The notes below the pieces were generated by a model. The model did no database searches, was not told where the DNA came from, and saw nothing but the letters and a program-made list of their open reading frames with translations. Shown here piece after piece: positions 46,739-57,747 of a stretch of DNA of 64,000 nt. The number at the start of each line of letters is the position of its first letter. The first letter of the stretch is position 1. The stretch is from Diphasiastrum complanatum. Its lineage: Eukaryota > Streptophyta > Lycopodiopsida > Lycopodiales > Lycopodiaceae. The DNA lies in the NCBI GenBank assembly GCA_029204225.1, contig CM055098.1, forward strand, positions 53,582,054 to 53,646,053, given 5' to 3'. A program made the translations under genes and the position numbers.

Positions 46739-47351
46739 TCAGCATGAATGGAAAATCCAAAGCTAACTCTAACATCCATTAACCCTAAGCATTAACACTA
46801 CATCCATTAACACTAGATCCACAATGAAGATAGCTTACTCTTTCTCTCTCTCCCTTTCTCTCTCATAAAAAGTATAAAAACATGCAATCCCAATAACAAT
46901 GAGATCCAACAATTAGAAAACTCAATAAAAGCATGAGAGATGGAGGAAAAGTGATAGAGAGCAAGAAAAATTCATAAATCCATTTCACAAGAGAACCAAT
47001 CTGCTTTATTGAAATGAAAATATGTACATGTGTAGGAACTCGAGTTGGTCTCTTCTTATAGTAGAGAGGAGGACCCTGGCCTCTGAATCCCATTGGTCCA
47101 TTTCTATTTAAATTTAAAAAAGAGTGGGAACCATCCAAATTGGAGGGAAACCCAACTTTATTCACTAACTTGACATTTAGGCCCTACGATATTAAAAGTC
47201 CCGCAAAAAGGCCTAAAGTCCTTTTATTGACTTTCTAATTAATGAAATAACTATGTGATCATCGGGTCGGACTTACACACGTAGGGTGCCAAATCCCTCT
47301 CACTTATTAACTAGGGTTAGGATTGTCTTGGGATCCGCAGACCCTCCAACA
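46739..47351 (-). mobile_element. LTR of a short gypsy-derived element, 3' copy
   Basis: Starts TGTTGGAGGG at 47,351 on the minus strand and pairs with 48,976-49,602 as a direct repeat of about 0.62 kb. The purine tract AATTTTGGTGGGGGATAT (47,369-47,352) lies directly before it, typical of a gypsy 3' LTR. The true far end may extend below 46,739, because the other copy is cut there. Confidence 0.82.
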
Positions 47352-47369
47352 ATATCCCCCACCAAAATT
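47352..47369 (-). other. Polypurine tract
   Basis: GGTGGGGGA on the minus strand next to the LTR start; the plus-strand primer site for DNA synthesis in LTR elements. Confidence 0.75.
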
Positions 47370-47399
47370 GGTGGCGGTCCCACGACACCTGCGAGATGC

Positions 47400-48597
47400 A
47401 GTTACTATGGGCTTTTATTTGCTTCACATCCAATCTTTAGTAAATGATACTGCACTTCTCCATGAAATCGAGTCGGGCAGTGCTGAAAACCTTGATGAAG
47501 ATGGACCCAGTTGCACTGCCTGTGAAACTGGTTGTTGTTTTTCAACTTTATGGGCTCCACCCTGGTCCATGTCCAAATTCAACCATGTATCCATAGGTGC
47601 ATCAGCTTGGTGTAGAGGGGAGAATTGCAGCATGACTAGAACTGAAATTTGAGGCCAGTTTCCAACACTTGAGCGACAAATTTTTCATATGCGTTGATAG
47701 TTGCTTTAGCCTTTGCCAACTCAGTTGAAGCTGTACCTTTGAATCTGTCAAAGCGGCCTTGGAATCCTTGAAGAGCCACTTTGTAGGTTTCAACCTTTTT
47801 AAACAAATACACGGTCTCCGTCGGAGTTACCGGATGATCAAGTATTTGCGTCTGTAGATACACATCATGCTCAAGGGTGGTTGCATCCAATTCACCTTGG
47901 AGACATGTGTGATCTTATTCAGCCATCTACAGTTGACCCTGGAGCAGCTGCACTTGTTGCTTTGCATCCTGCACGGCCTTGTCCACCTGATCTTGGGCAG
48001 TTGTGAGCGCATTTTGTAGTGAGCTGACATACTCTTCTAGGTGATCAGCCAATTGTTGTGTCGTCTTCTTCGCAGCTTCAGATTTAGCTTGATGTTGTTT
48101 GGCAATCTTCAACTCTTTGTCCAACTGAACAAATTTTTGGCTGATGAGAGTGTTTTCAGATCCCATATCTGAGATTCGCTTCTCCATCTTTTTTTTCTTA
48201 TCCAACAAGGGTCGCACATTCTTTGAATCAATCTTTTGAGGAGGATTTTTCCATTTTAGGACCGTATTATAATGTTGCTTGGCTTGTTTCTTCGTCATTG
48301 ATCCTATGATCCTATCTTTCTTCAATATAACTGCTTTTGGGGGTTTTATTGTTGGTTCATTAGAAATATTACGCACTCCAAATCTAGTCGAATTCATATG
48401 ATTTAGAATTTGCTCATTAGTAAGTTCTGCATTGTCATCATAAGTCAAGGCATGACTCACAAGAATGAGTTCATCTTCAATCAGATCTGGTATAGGTTCC
48501 ATTGATATCCAAGCTACATTCAGCACATTCCAAGGAGAAGTGATCAGTGTATCCAAGGTTCGATCCAATAATAAAATCTCGTTCAAATTTGACTAAT
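47400..48597 (-). pseudogene. Coiled-coil accessory ORF of short gypsy-derived element
   Basis: Main open frame 48,586-47,927 (219 codons): DTLITSPWNVLNVAWISMEP, LTNEQILNHMNSTRFGV, a basic Lys-rich part, then a long coiled coil (KKKMEKRISDMGSEN ... AQDQVDKAVQDAKQQVQLLQ). After a stop it continues in 47,890-47,636 (PVTPTETVYLFKKVETYKVA ... LAKAKATINAYEKFVAQVLE) and on towards the purine tract. The layout (globular N-terminus, coiled coil, short C-terminal domain) is like the accessory ORF at 1,326-3,295, though residue similarity is not obvious by eye. It sits immediately downstream of a protease fragment; RT, RNase H and integrase are absent. Confidence 0.6.
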
Positions 48598-48639
48598 TAT
48601 CTTGTTGACACATATATCATGTTGTATAGTCAATCATTG

Positions 48640-48975
48640 CAAGAGCTTCATTCCAGTTGATTTTATCGATTTGAGAATTGTAATGAACTCTCCAATTTTT
48701 CTCTGGTTGGTCACAAGTATGATCCATTGTTGACGAATCATCATGCTCTTTTTGAACCACTGGTTTGATAGTCCAAGTTGCAAGATCAACCTTGACTGCA
48801 CGTTATCGATTTTCAAATGTGATTTTCCCCGTACCCCAATTATGAATTACTTGTGCAACTCGTAACCATGGGTGTCCCAATAGGACTCGGTAGACATTTG
48901 GTGCTTTTGGTAAGTCCATTACTATGAAAGTAACGACGAACTATACTCCGGCAATTTCGAAAGGTATATCTTCAA
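48640..48975 (-). pseudogene. Gypsy aspartic protease fragment
   Basis: The minus strand reads IPFEIAGV followed by a stop, FVVTFIVMDLPKAPNVYRVL, then LLGHPWLRVAQVIHNWGTGK, the retropepsin C-terminal half (LGHPWL corresponds to IGRPWL at 7,560-7,580). The active-site half is missing because the LTR copy begins at 48,976. A linker (HTCDQPEKNWRVHYNSQIDK) leads to the coiled-coil ORF. Confidence 0.8.
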
Positions 48976-49602
48976 TCAGCATGAATGGAAGATCCAAATC
49001 GAACTCTAACATCCATTAACCTAAGCATTAACACTACATCCATTAGCACTAGATCCACAATGAAGATAGCTTACTCTTTCTCTCTCTCCCTTTCTCTCTC
49101 ATAAAAAATATAAAAACATGCAATTCCGATAACAATCAGATCCAACAATTAGCAAAACTCAATAAAAGCATGAGAGATGGAGGAAAAGTGACAGAGAGCA
49201 AGGACATTCATAAATCTATTTTACAAGAAAACCAATCTGCTTCATTGAAATGAAGATATGTACATGTGTAGGAACTCGAGTTGGTCCCTTCTTATAGTAG
49301 AGAGGAGGACCCTGGCCTCTGAATCCTATTGGTCCATTTTTGCCTCCCTAATTATTCAAATTTAAAAAAGAGTAGGAACCATCCAAATTGGAGGGGAACC
49401 CAGCTTTATTCACTAACTTGACATTTAGGCCTTGTTTCGACATTAAAAGTCTCGCAAAAAGGCCTAAAGTCCTTTTATTGACTTTCTAACTAATCAAATA
49501 ACTATGTGATCATCGGGTTGGACTTACACACGTAGGGTGCCAAATCTCTCTCACTTATTAACTAGGGTTAGGGTCGCCTTGCGATCTGCAAACCCTCCAA
49601 CA
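48976..49602 (-). mobile_element. LTR of a short gypsy-derived element, 5' copy (cut)
   Basis: Starts TGTTGGAGGG at 49,602 on the minus strand, matches 46,739-47,351, and stops at tcagcatgaatgga (48,976), where protease coding begins without a primer-binding site or gag. A deletion from inside the LTR into the protease is the simplest explanation. It inserted into the SET-domain exon. Confidence 0.8.
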
Positions 49603-50001
49603 ACAATTGAAGCTATATTTGATGAATAGCTCTTCACCACATTTAATGGGCCTTATCACACATACCATTACGTATGTACCTTTTGAGTTCCTAGAAAAGT
49701 ATTCTTCCTTTCCATTGGTGCATTCCTCAAAATCACAATTAGTTAATGAAGGGTGCCCAATGGGACTATTTATATATGCAGCAATATTGCCATATTTTTC
49801 TAGATGCCCATCAATGTACATACGATGTGATTTCAAAACATTTTCTCCTTGCACACGCCGCTCTTCCAAAGAACAAGCATTGGCATTCAAGCCATAATCC
49901 TACATTCTCCATTGGTGACTAGAGCATGCCAATCACCCCAATTGTATTGAGGTCCTGCATAAGGCATTAATGTGACAACACTATTCAAAGGGACATCAAT
50001 G
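49603..50001 (-). pseudogene. SET-domain (lysine methyltransferase) fragment
   Basis: The minus strand reads VPLNSVVTLMPYAGPQYNWG, then (after a frameshift near 49,890) MYIDGHLEKYGNIAAYINSP, TNCDFEE and VMVCVIRPIKCGEELFIKYS. GNIAAYIN..TNC and GEELFIKYSF match the SET-domain core that binds AdoMet and lysine (usually N-H-S and G-E-E-L-x-x-Y). The exon starts after the acceptor tttgactag at 50,002, and the upstream exon resembles a CACTA transposase N-terminus. It is broken by the frameshift and cut at 49,603 by the LTR element. It looks like a gene piece captured by, or fused to, a CACTA element. Confidence 0.7.
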
Positions 50002-50098
50002 CTAGTCAAAGAAAATAAATCCAATCCCACCAACTAAAACTTTTGACTTGAATAACACATCTACTAAAATCTTTAAAAAAAATCTCAATCTTATTTAC

Positions 50099-50460
50099 CC
50101 AAATAAGGATGTATAACACTTGTATCACTCCATCTATATTTTGCTTGGAGGTTCAATGTAAGCAACGAAGTGGCCAAACAAGATGTCTTTGCTCCAAGAT
50201 ATAATGGTGTGTTTGATTCTTCTCTCAATTTTTTTTCCTTGGCTCTAAAAAAAAAATTCACTATCTTGTTAAGTGTGTTCTTCCACATCATGATGCTCAT
50301 AGATGTTATTTATCAAGTTGTTCATGATTTCAACTTCATCTTGAATGCGAAAATGATTTTCAGCACTTGATCTTGATTCTGAAGAAGAAGAAGAAGAAGA
50401 TTGAGGCTGATCTATTTTGGCACGTTGTTGTTCATCTATTTTCATCATGGCTCTCAATCC
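50099..50460 (-). pseudogene. CACTA transposase N-terminal exon
   Basis: The minus strand 50,240-50,099 reads TPLYLGAKTSCLATSLLTLN then LQAKYRWSDTSVIHPYL, the N-terminal region seen in plant CACTA transposases (PLYPGA..S.L...L.LLNL). A donor GTAAAT at 50,098 and acceptor at 50,002 would splice it to the SET piece. Upstream, in another frame (50,457-50,269), a Ser/Gln-rich stretch runs KIDEQQRAKIDQPQ to NNLINNIYEHHDVEEHT. The start codon is not certain. Confidence 0.65.
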
Positions 50461-50700
50461 ATATGCTCACAACGTGATAGTTGATTTATGTGTGGCCCAT
50501 TGTATGCCAATCTTGTTTTGGATATGGGAGTGACTGTTGTCATCGTCTCTAGAGCTAGACGACGATTCATAGTTCTTCAAACATGGGAAACAAATATTCA
50601 TCAATTAACATATAAGATTGTCATTAATGAAAACTAAAACTAAAATGAAGACATGCAAATCAAGCTACCATTTTCTAGATCCAAGCATCCTCATGTGCTA
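50461..50700. other. Non-coding, intron-like
   Basis: Includes the 50,572-50,665 stretch that resembles 46,375-46,460. Nothing else seen. Confidence 0.4.
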
Positions 50701-51573
50701 ATTGCATCTTCTTTAGCTTTTTGCTATCTTGTGGAGGCGTCATGCTTTAAACAATCGTAGAAAAAAAACAAAAAAGTTATATTCAACACACAATGCTGCA
50801 AATCCAAATGTTAAGTACATAATATCTACTGTACATTTAATAAATATACCTATTTAGAGACATTTTTTCAGTAGAAGACATATTCCCTAATGAACGATTA
50901 AATTTTATCAGCAATTTTTTAACAAGAATGTTAATGATATTGACAAAATACACTTGTCAAAATATACAGTTAAAATTGATACGTACACACAAATTTAACA
51001 AGGACCACAAATATCTTTATCACTAAAACATTTAGATACCTTACCAATGTCAATTTGCTTGAACATATATGACGTTGTCTAATTCACGAAGAAAAGAAGC
51101 AGATTCAAGCAAACTTTGAAATAGAAGTGTGATTTCTTTTAACTATTTAGGAAACTAAGCAATAATTTAATACATATATGTCATTTTTAAAAAATCATCA
51201 AAATATTCAAAATCTCGAGTTTGGAAAAATCAAGTAACTTGAATTTGATACTTACATGTGAAACAACTCTATTTTGGTCCCTATCACTTGACATAGCCCA
51301 TTGAGTAATCATAATTAACCAGCATCACATGAGATAGCTCAAATGTAAAAAGTCCCATTTTGGCACTTCTCACCTGAGGCTCTTCATAGAGTGATCAACT
51401 TTGAGGGATTTCATCCAAATAGATTAAAATTGTTGCCTATCATTTGGGAATGCCAAACTTTGATGCCCAATGTGTAATTTTTTTTCTTATCACCCAACAT
51501 GGCTCATCAAGTTATTAGACTCAACTAGTTTCGAATCTAGTATATTTTGTTGCACCAGTTATTGTTGATATTT
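50701..51573. repeat. Direct duplication, copy 2, with subterminal-type motifs
   Basis: Partner of 41,244-42,096, same orientation, with a small extra segment near 51,390-51,420. It carries the degenerate tatcacttgacatagctcaa motif near 51,285, 51,323, 51,437 and 51,490. Confidence 0.88.
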
Positions 51574-51835
51574 GATCCCTATCACATCAGATAGCTCAAA
51601 TTTGCTATCTACCATTAAAGATAGTTGTATTTTTGGCCTTTATCACTCGAGATTGTCCATTGAGTGACGAAACCAATAGAATAGTACTTCAAGACATTGA
51701 AATAGCTTGAATTTGGTACCTATCACTTGGAATAGCTCAAATTCGATGCCTAACGTGTGATTTTGATGTTGATCACTCGACATGGCTAATCAAGGGATTA
51801 GACTCAACTAGTTTCGAATCTACTATGAATGAGAT
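51574..51835. repeat. More subterminal-type motif copies
   Basis: Continues the array with copies near 51,577, 51,640, 51,719 and 51,772, ending gactcaactagtttcgaatc, the same phrase that closes the shared duplication at 42,050 and 51,530. Dense degenerate motifs of this kind are typical of CACTA end regions. Confidence 0.6.
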
Positions 51836-51839
51836 CTAA

Positions 51840-52272
51840 TGACTTAGAAGATCTAGTAGAAGAGAGCAAATAGTTGCTTGTGAGCCTTTGAGATGATACA
51901 AGTCTCACAATTCTTTCCACACTTTGATAATGCTTTTGGAAGGCCAAGTGCAAGCTCCTTTGTGCATAGGATCTCCATTGACTTGAAGTTGGGGTGGCCC
52001 AACCTCTTATGCCAAAGTTCCGCTTTGTAAGCTCCTTCTTAACCATGTTCACACTTCCAAAAAACACATTAGCATCAAGCTTGAATAGCCTCCCTTGCTT
52101 AAGTCCATTTACAATGCAGGTATCATAATAGAGCAAACACCTTCCTTAAAATGAGCATCTAAACCACTATTCATTAGTTGCCCAACACCAAGCAAGCTCC
52201 TAGTAAGATTAGAAGTATAGAGTACATTTTTTATATCCAATCTTTTAGAGGATCCAAGACTTAAAGAGATTG
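51840..52272 (-). pseudogene. Copia GAG-pre-integrase fragment
   Basis: The minus strand reads GSSKRLDIKNVLYTSNLTRS, LMNSGLDAHFKEGVCS, GLKQGRLFKLDANVFFGSVN and, after a shift, a damaged LWHKRLGHP region; then ERIVRLVSSQ-like text from the next frame. It is the same family as 11,187 but diverged. Bounded by the subterminal repeats and by an opposing copia piece at 52,275. Confidence 0.75.
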
Positions 52273-52274
52273 TT

Positions 52275-53145
52275 CTGCCTAAAAGATAAAGTAATCGATT
52301 GCTTTTGCAAGAAGAGCAACGTCAAGAGAACTTGAATCATCGTAACAGGAGCTATGATCAAGCTCTTGCAGTTAGTGGATGAGGTGGAAGATTTAGCCGT
52401 GGAAGGTATCAATCGAGAGGAGGAAACTCAAGTCGGGGATCATTTCAACAATTTCATGAGCAAGTCAATGATAGTCCAAATCGAGACAGTTGGAATCAAG
52501 GCTGAGGTCAAGGACGTGGCTATTCAAGACAAAATAAACCTGGAAATTGTAGGTACTACAACAAACCTGGCCACTGGGAGCGTGAATGCTTCAAGAAACA
52601 GAAGGAGATGGGACAAAGAAAAGACAAATGGCAAGCGGGAAATTATGCTGATCAACATGAATTTGATGACTATTATTATGAAGATAATTATACTGATCAA
52701 CATCAATACGATGATGATCAATATGAAGATGATACAGGTGAGAGTTCAAAATTGTTCATTACAGCATTAATGACAAGTGATGAAGCCAAGGATACCTGGT
52801 ACATTGATAGTGGTGCATCCAAGCACATGACTTCAAGGAAATAGTGGTTTTCTGAACTCAAGGAAACTAACAATGGTGATGAAGTTGGACAAGTTGATGG
52901 CAAATTTATATTTGTTAAAGGAGTTGCAGTGGTACCACTGAAGTTAGCCAGTGGGAAGATAAAGAGATAAGCAATGTGCAATATGTACCTGGCTTGGCTA
53001 ACAATCTACTATCTAATGGGATGATGGCTGATCAACAACTCAAGGTTGAGTTTGACAGTGACAAATGTCTTGTCAAAGACATCAAGAATCACTACAAAGT
53101 GATTGCTATAGGAGCTAGAGTCAACGAGAATCGACTCTACAATTG
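52275..53145 (+). pseudogene. Copia Gag nucleocapsid and protease fragment, another family
   Basis: The plus strand reads a Gly/Arg/Ser-rich stretch (RGGNSSRGSFQQFHEQVND), a zinc knuckle CRYYNKPGHWEREC (second Cys changed to Tyr), a run of Asp/Tyr/Gln, then the protease TWYIDSGASKHMTS (about 52,797-52,838) and ASGKIKR, followed by VPGLANNLLS-type sequence. In-frame stops occur near 52,380, 52,502, 52,842 and 52,968. The RGG-rich Gag tail differs from the other copia families here. Confidence 0.8.
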
Positions 53146-53158
53146 AATGCGAGATCTT

Positions 53159-53690
53159 TTACTCAAGCTTTGGTAAGCACTGTTGATAGTCGAAGTCAAC
53201 ATAATTTCCAGAAATTACTTGCTTACCCTTTTGATCATATGTGAGCCTTGGAGGTACTTGTCTTTCTCTTGATGTTCTCCTTGGCTTTTGACTAGATGAA
53301 GGTCCATCATCATCACCATCCAAAGTAGGATCCTTCTCATCAACATCAAGAATGTTAGATCCATCCACTCTACCATCAATCATGCTTGAAGACACCTTTG
53401 GAATGTTCCCCTCATCAAAAATGACATCTCTTCAATGCAATTCAAGAGGACTTTGCATGAATTCACTTAATTTACCTATAGTATAGCTTAGATCTGGTCT
53501 AGAAATAGTAAGATATATCAAGGATCCTATTAGTAATCTATAAAGAGTGATGTCCTTGAAAGATCTTTCATTATCACTCATAGAAGACTTTAAATTTTGA
53601 TCCATAGGTGTGTTACAATTCTTACATCCTTTCATTCCAAAAATAGTATATGTTAAATTTACACAAGCTAGTTTGCACAATTACCACTTG
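53159..53690 (-). pseudogene. Rearranged copia RT end and integrase-RT linker
   Basis: On the minus strand the RT C-terminal part comes first (FGMKGCKNCNTPMDQNLKSS, LIGSLIYLTISRPDLSYTIG, 53,680-53,440) and the integrase C-terminal linker second (RDVIFDEGN, VDGSNILDVDEKD, RRTSRERQVPPRLTYDQKGK, 53,435-53,159). The normal order is the reverse, so two pieces of the same family have been joined out of order. Confidence 0.82.
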
Positions 53691-53708
53691 TAGATGACTT
53701 TGAGGCCA

Positions 53709-54330
53709 TGTTGTGGGATGTCACACATGCCAAAAGCATAGGATACCTTATTCTAAGTCAGATCATTAACCTAGATTTGGAATGGTACCTTTGGGATATG
53801 TCCAAAGAGTGCATAGATAGGGTAGAGAAAAAGTAGGAGCTAAAAATAGCATTTTTCTCATTGTTTTTGGATCTCGAGGCATTGACCCTAAATAAGGTGG
53901 ATAAAGAGGATCTTTAGGTTAGATGTTAGGGTTAGGTTATGATGAATACATAGAAGCCCTAATATGCTCAGATCTGAGCTCTACATGTATAAATATGTGA
54001 TGGGATTTCCATCCAATTATGAGCAAAATCGAGATTTTCCTTCTTGACTAGTTTGAGTCTATGATTTGATTGATGAATGCTATTGGCATAGGATTTTTTG
54101 TGATGATTGAATGAGTTTGGAGTTGCAGGTACAATACACAGGCAGCTACAGGCCATACTTTCACATGCGTGAAGAGTTTTGGAGCTAATTCATGGAGTTC
54201 AAGCCAAGATAAGCTAGGAATCAATGCATTGATTGGTAGTCTAGCTTCTAGATCTTGTTTGGATCTTAAGTAGGTGCTTTATCCATCATTTCTAGGACCA
54301 AATGGGATTATTTTGCTGTATTTTTATCAT
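53709..54330 (+). mobile_element. Copia LTR, family L4
   Basis: Begins near TGTTGTGGGATG (53,709) and ends tttttatca at 54,330, directly before the primer-binding site; about 0.62 kb. A TATA-like gtataaatatgtg is at about 53,986. It has the related word ttcacatgcgtgaag near 54,160 instead of the exact palindrome. No second copy is seen in the window. Confidence 0.7.
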
Positions 54331-54343
54331 GGTATCAGAGCCA
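54331..54343 (+). other. Primer-binding site, initiator Met tRNA type
   Basis: TGGTATCAGAGCC immediately after the LTR end at 54,330. Confidence 0.92.
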
Positions 54344-55128
54344 TTCCAAGAAATGAGCTTCACTTCATGCCAAAATCATAGATTTTGATGCAATTCAGGC
54401 ATTGATTGCTATCTAGACATAATGTATGAGTAGTACCTTCAATTCTTGATCAATTTGAGTGAAGAGGGATCTAATGGTTTTTGATTTACAGGTTTTTTAG
54501 CTTCAAAATTCAAGTTGTGGTCAATTGGATCAAAATAGCAAGTATTTTGCACTTTCATCATATTGATGCTACTCGATTTGTGGAGTCTATCACAAGGAAT
54601 AGTTTTCAATCAATAAAAAGGAAGGTAGATTCTTATCTTTGGTACTGTAATAGGTCGTTTTTAGACTTATTGAGGTCTTAGAAATTCAATTTTGGGGTCA
54701 GCCCAAAGACTTTGATAAATGTTCATCAAGGAATGCAATTCTAGTCAAGATTGTGTTCAATTTTTGCTTGATTTGTGAGATAGTTTGGATTGATTATTGC
54801 ATGATGATTCAACCTGATCTTGTAGGAATGATTTGAAGAGGCATTTATGTGCATATGATTCCTTTTGGTTCAGGTTAGGTGAATCTTATATGCTTGTGAA
54901 GTCGAGATCAAGGAGGAGGCAATTCTAGATCCATTTTTTATTCAAATTCAAGCTAGTCTCCATTCTTGTTGACATTCATAGATTTGATTTGGCTTAAGAT
55001 CAGGTAGGATCTTATTGAGAGTTCAAGTTTACAGCTTTCTCAAGTCCCTAGGTAGTGGGATAGCTAGTCTTTCAATCATTTCTATTTTGCATCTATTCTT
55101 GTGATCAAGATCTTGTTTAAAGATAGAT
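54344..55128 (+). other. Untranslated leader of copia L4 element
   Basis: Non-coding leader of about 0.8 kb, T-rich, no feature beyond its position between primer site and Gag. Confidence 0.55.
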
Positions 55129-56058
55129 GGCTTAATGAATGCATATCTTTTGGACTCACATGATAGATTGAATGCTTCTAATTACTCAATTTGGAAGCTA
55201 AGAATGGAATCAATTCTTATTTTACAAGATCTAATGGATACAGTGAATGGTGAAGAGGATGAGCCCATTCACCCTCAAGAAGCTACAAAATACAAAAGGA
55301 GGTGCAAGGTTGCTCTCCATTGTATAAAAATGAATGTAGCTAATGAGCTTCTTAAGAAGGTAGGTGCCTGCACGTCGACTCAAGAAGCATGGGAAACTCT
55401 TCAAAAGATATATGAATCCAAGAATACTTCAAGGTTGCTATCCCTTGAAAAATCAAATCCTTCAATGTTTTCAAGCTAAAAGAGAGAGTGGACATTCATA
55501 TGTGTTGAGAGTTAAGGACTTAAACAAGGAGCTTGCTTACATAGGAGATTCCTTTAAGGAAAGTGAACTTGTTCAACTAATCTTGGACAGTTTGAGTGTG
55601 GATTTTGCTAACTAGTGCAAGGATATGCAATTATGGGAAAGTTGCCCTCACTTGAAGATCTCCAAGGAGTCCTCATGGCCGAGGAGAGTAGGAGAACTCA
55701 CATCAAGTAAAGGATGGAGAAGTTTTCCCTCAATGATGGAGATGACAAGGCTCCTTTCACCACGAGCAAGAGCAAATTCAAAGGCAAGGGTGCTGCATTC
55801 AAGAAGAATCAAGTCAAAGCTGAAGATCAAGAAGGATCTTCAAGTCCAAGCTCAAACAAGCCAAAGAAGGATAAGTCAAAGATCAAATGCTACTTTTGTG
55901 GCAAGATGGGGCACTATGCCTTGAAGTGCTTCAAGAAGAAGCAACATCAAAGTCAAGAAAACCTAGGCCAAGAGGAAGAGGAGAGCTCTCATGAAGATTC
56001 ACTCATGATGTCAAGTTTCTCATCTTCAAGCATAAGAGGTGAAGACCCTAGAACATAA
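55129..56058 (+). pseudogene. Copia Gag, L4 family
   Basis: Gag begins near 55,135 (MNAYLLDSHDRLNASNYSIW). It runs to 55,430, shifts frame, continues with KRESGHSYVLRVKDLNKELA to 55,610 (stop), then a degraded SEESR region. From 55,714 it reads MEKFSLNDGDDKAPF, Lys-rich text and the zinc knuckle CYFCGKMGHYALKC (about 55,889-55,930), and ends in an acidic Ser-rich tail. The protease that should follow is missing; foreign sequence begins at about 56,059. Confidence 0.85.
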
Positions 56059-56690
56059 TATTAAATCAAACTCTTCTATCTATATTTTTTTGCTCTCTCT
56101 GTCTCCCACACACATCCTTCTCTTCCTCTCTCATTTGCTCATGATCATAACTCACTAAGACACATATTTGTGTTTAACTACACAAAATATACAATAGAAG
56201 GAAGATAGTGTACAATAAAAAGTTACAACGAAAGAAATCTTAGTTGAACATAACAAAACAAAAGAATCGTACTTGGAATGAGACAAATGGAATCGATAGA
56301 GTTGAGAAGAAGCGCCAAAAGCCGATCTCCAACGTCTCCTGCAAGAATAAAAAATAAGAAAGCCCTAGAAAAATGATGTGACTTTGAGAATTCGGTCACG
56401 GACGTCGGCTTCCAACATCTGTATTATCTGTCGGAATCTGACGTCCGCTTTATGCTTCTTCTTTTTTTATGCACGGACAGGTGACGTCATCCATTTAAGA
56501 AGTTGTAGTCTTTGAAATGGGGTGTCGGATTCCGACATTTTTATTGGCCGTCAGAATCCGACGTCCATAAAAAAAAAATTCTGGCAAATTTTTTTTTTCC
56601 AGCATTTTTTTGTGTGTGTGTCGAATTCCGACATATTATTATGTCGAATTCCAACGGATTATGAATTTTTTTGAATCCGTCAGAACCTTG
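56059..56690. repeat. Non-coding block with GTCGGAATCCGAC inverted words
   Basis: Between 56,390 and 56,700 words of the type gtcggattccgacatttt, gtcggaatctgacgtcc and gtcgaattccgac recur in both orientations, about ten in 300 bp. The left part has CT-rich and tctctgtctccca sequence. It looks like the end region of a DNA transposon rather than a gene. Confidence 0.55.
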
Positions 56691-57660
56691 TGTCGAAAAT
56701 CGCGCATTTTGTTGTTGTTCTTGTTTCAAACCATACAAGCACCTCTTGAGATCGCACACCTTGTTTTCCATAACTTGCTTGATGAAGCCCTCGGGCTCCT
56801 TCATGAATATGTCCTCTTCCAAATGACCATTCAAAAAAGCATTTGACACATCCATTTGAAACAATAACCAATCAAATTGAAAAGCAAGAGCAATGACTAG
56901 TCTTACAGTGACCATCTTTGCCACGGATGCAAAGGTCTCATCATAATCTATGCCCTTTGATTGAGCATACTTCTTGGCTACAAGCCTTGCCTTGTGCTTT
57001 GAAACACTCCCATATTGATTCAACTTGAGCTTAAAAACTCACTTACATCCAATTACATTCCTATCCAAAAGGTAGATCAACAAGCATCCAAGTATTATTC
57101 TCCATCAATGCATTGTACTCTTCACACATAGCTTGAAACCACTCCTTTGATTCTAAAGCTTCACTAACATTTGAAGGCTCTTCAAAAGATGTGATGAAAG
57201 CATAAGAAGAAGTACTTCCCTCGGCTTGCTTACCCTTGTCCTTGTATGTGAGCCTTGATGGCTACATCCTTGACCTTGTGGATTTGGTGTTCTTGGTTCT
57301 AGCTCCTCCTCATGATCAAGCTCCTCTTTGATCTCGACTACCTCTCTTCCAATAGAGTGGTTAGGTGAATCATCTTCAAGCTTATGCATTCTAGTCTCAT
57401 CGACATCTCTAGAAATGACAATTTTTTGAGAAGAGGGAATGTAAATTTTGTAACCTTTGCTTGCATTGCCATAACCTACCATGATCCCCTTCATGGATGA
57501 TGGATCCTCCTTGTTTGTTTGATGTTGTCTTTGTATGTAGTTCTGAACCTTAAAGTTTTTGAGATAAGGCAAATGTTTTACCATTTATAGTGCTACATGG
57601 AACTCTATTACATAAGAAGTTAGCACACATGAGAGCTTCTCCCCAAAAAGACTTAGGTAG
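56691..57660 (-). pseudogene. Copia integrase C-terminus to RT N-terminus
   Basis: On the minus strand: FWGEALMCANFLCNRV (about 57,650-57,600), MKGIMVGYGNASKGYKIYIP and SSQKIVISRDV (57,584-57,400), an acidic linker, then [54 protein letters not shown] (57,023-56,690). Cut before the catalytic box. Stops and shifts lie near 57,555, 57,240 and 57,040. It lies opposite in direction to the copia pieces on either side. Confidence 0.85.
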
Positions 57661-57661
57661 T

Positions 57662-57734
57662 TGTATCTAACATCCAATCCCTCTTGTGGATCAGTTTAGG
57701 ATCCATTCTTGGTCCTATTTTGCATATTTCCACA
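57662..57734 (+). mobile_element. Last 73 bp of a copia LTR, family L1
   Basis: tctaacatccaatccctctt...ggatccattcttggtcc...tttccaca matches the end of the LTR at 27,344-27,992; the rest is absent. Confidence 0.85.
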
Positions 57735-57747
57735 TGGTATCAGAGCC
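57735..57747 (+). other. Primer-binding site, initiator Met tRNA type
   Basis: TGGTATCAGAGCC directly after the LTR end ccaca. Confidence 0.92.
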
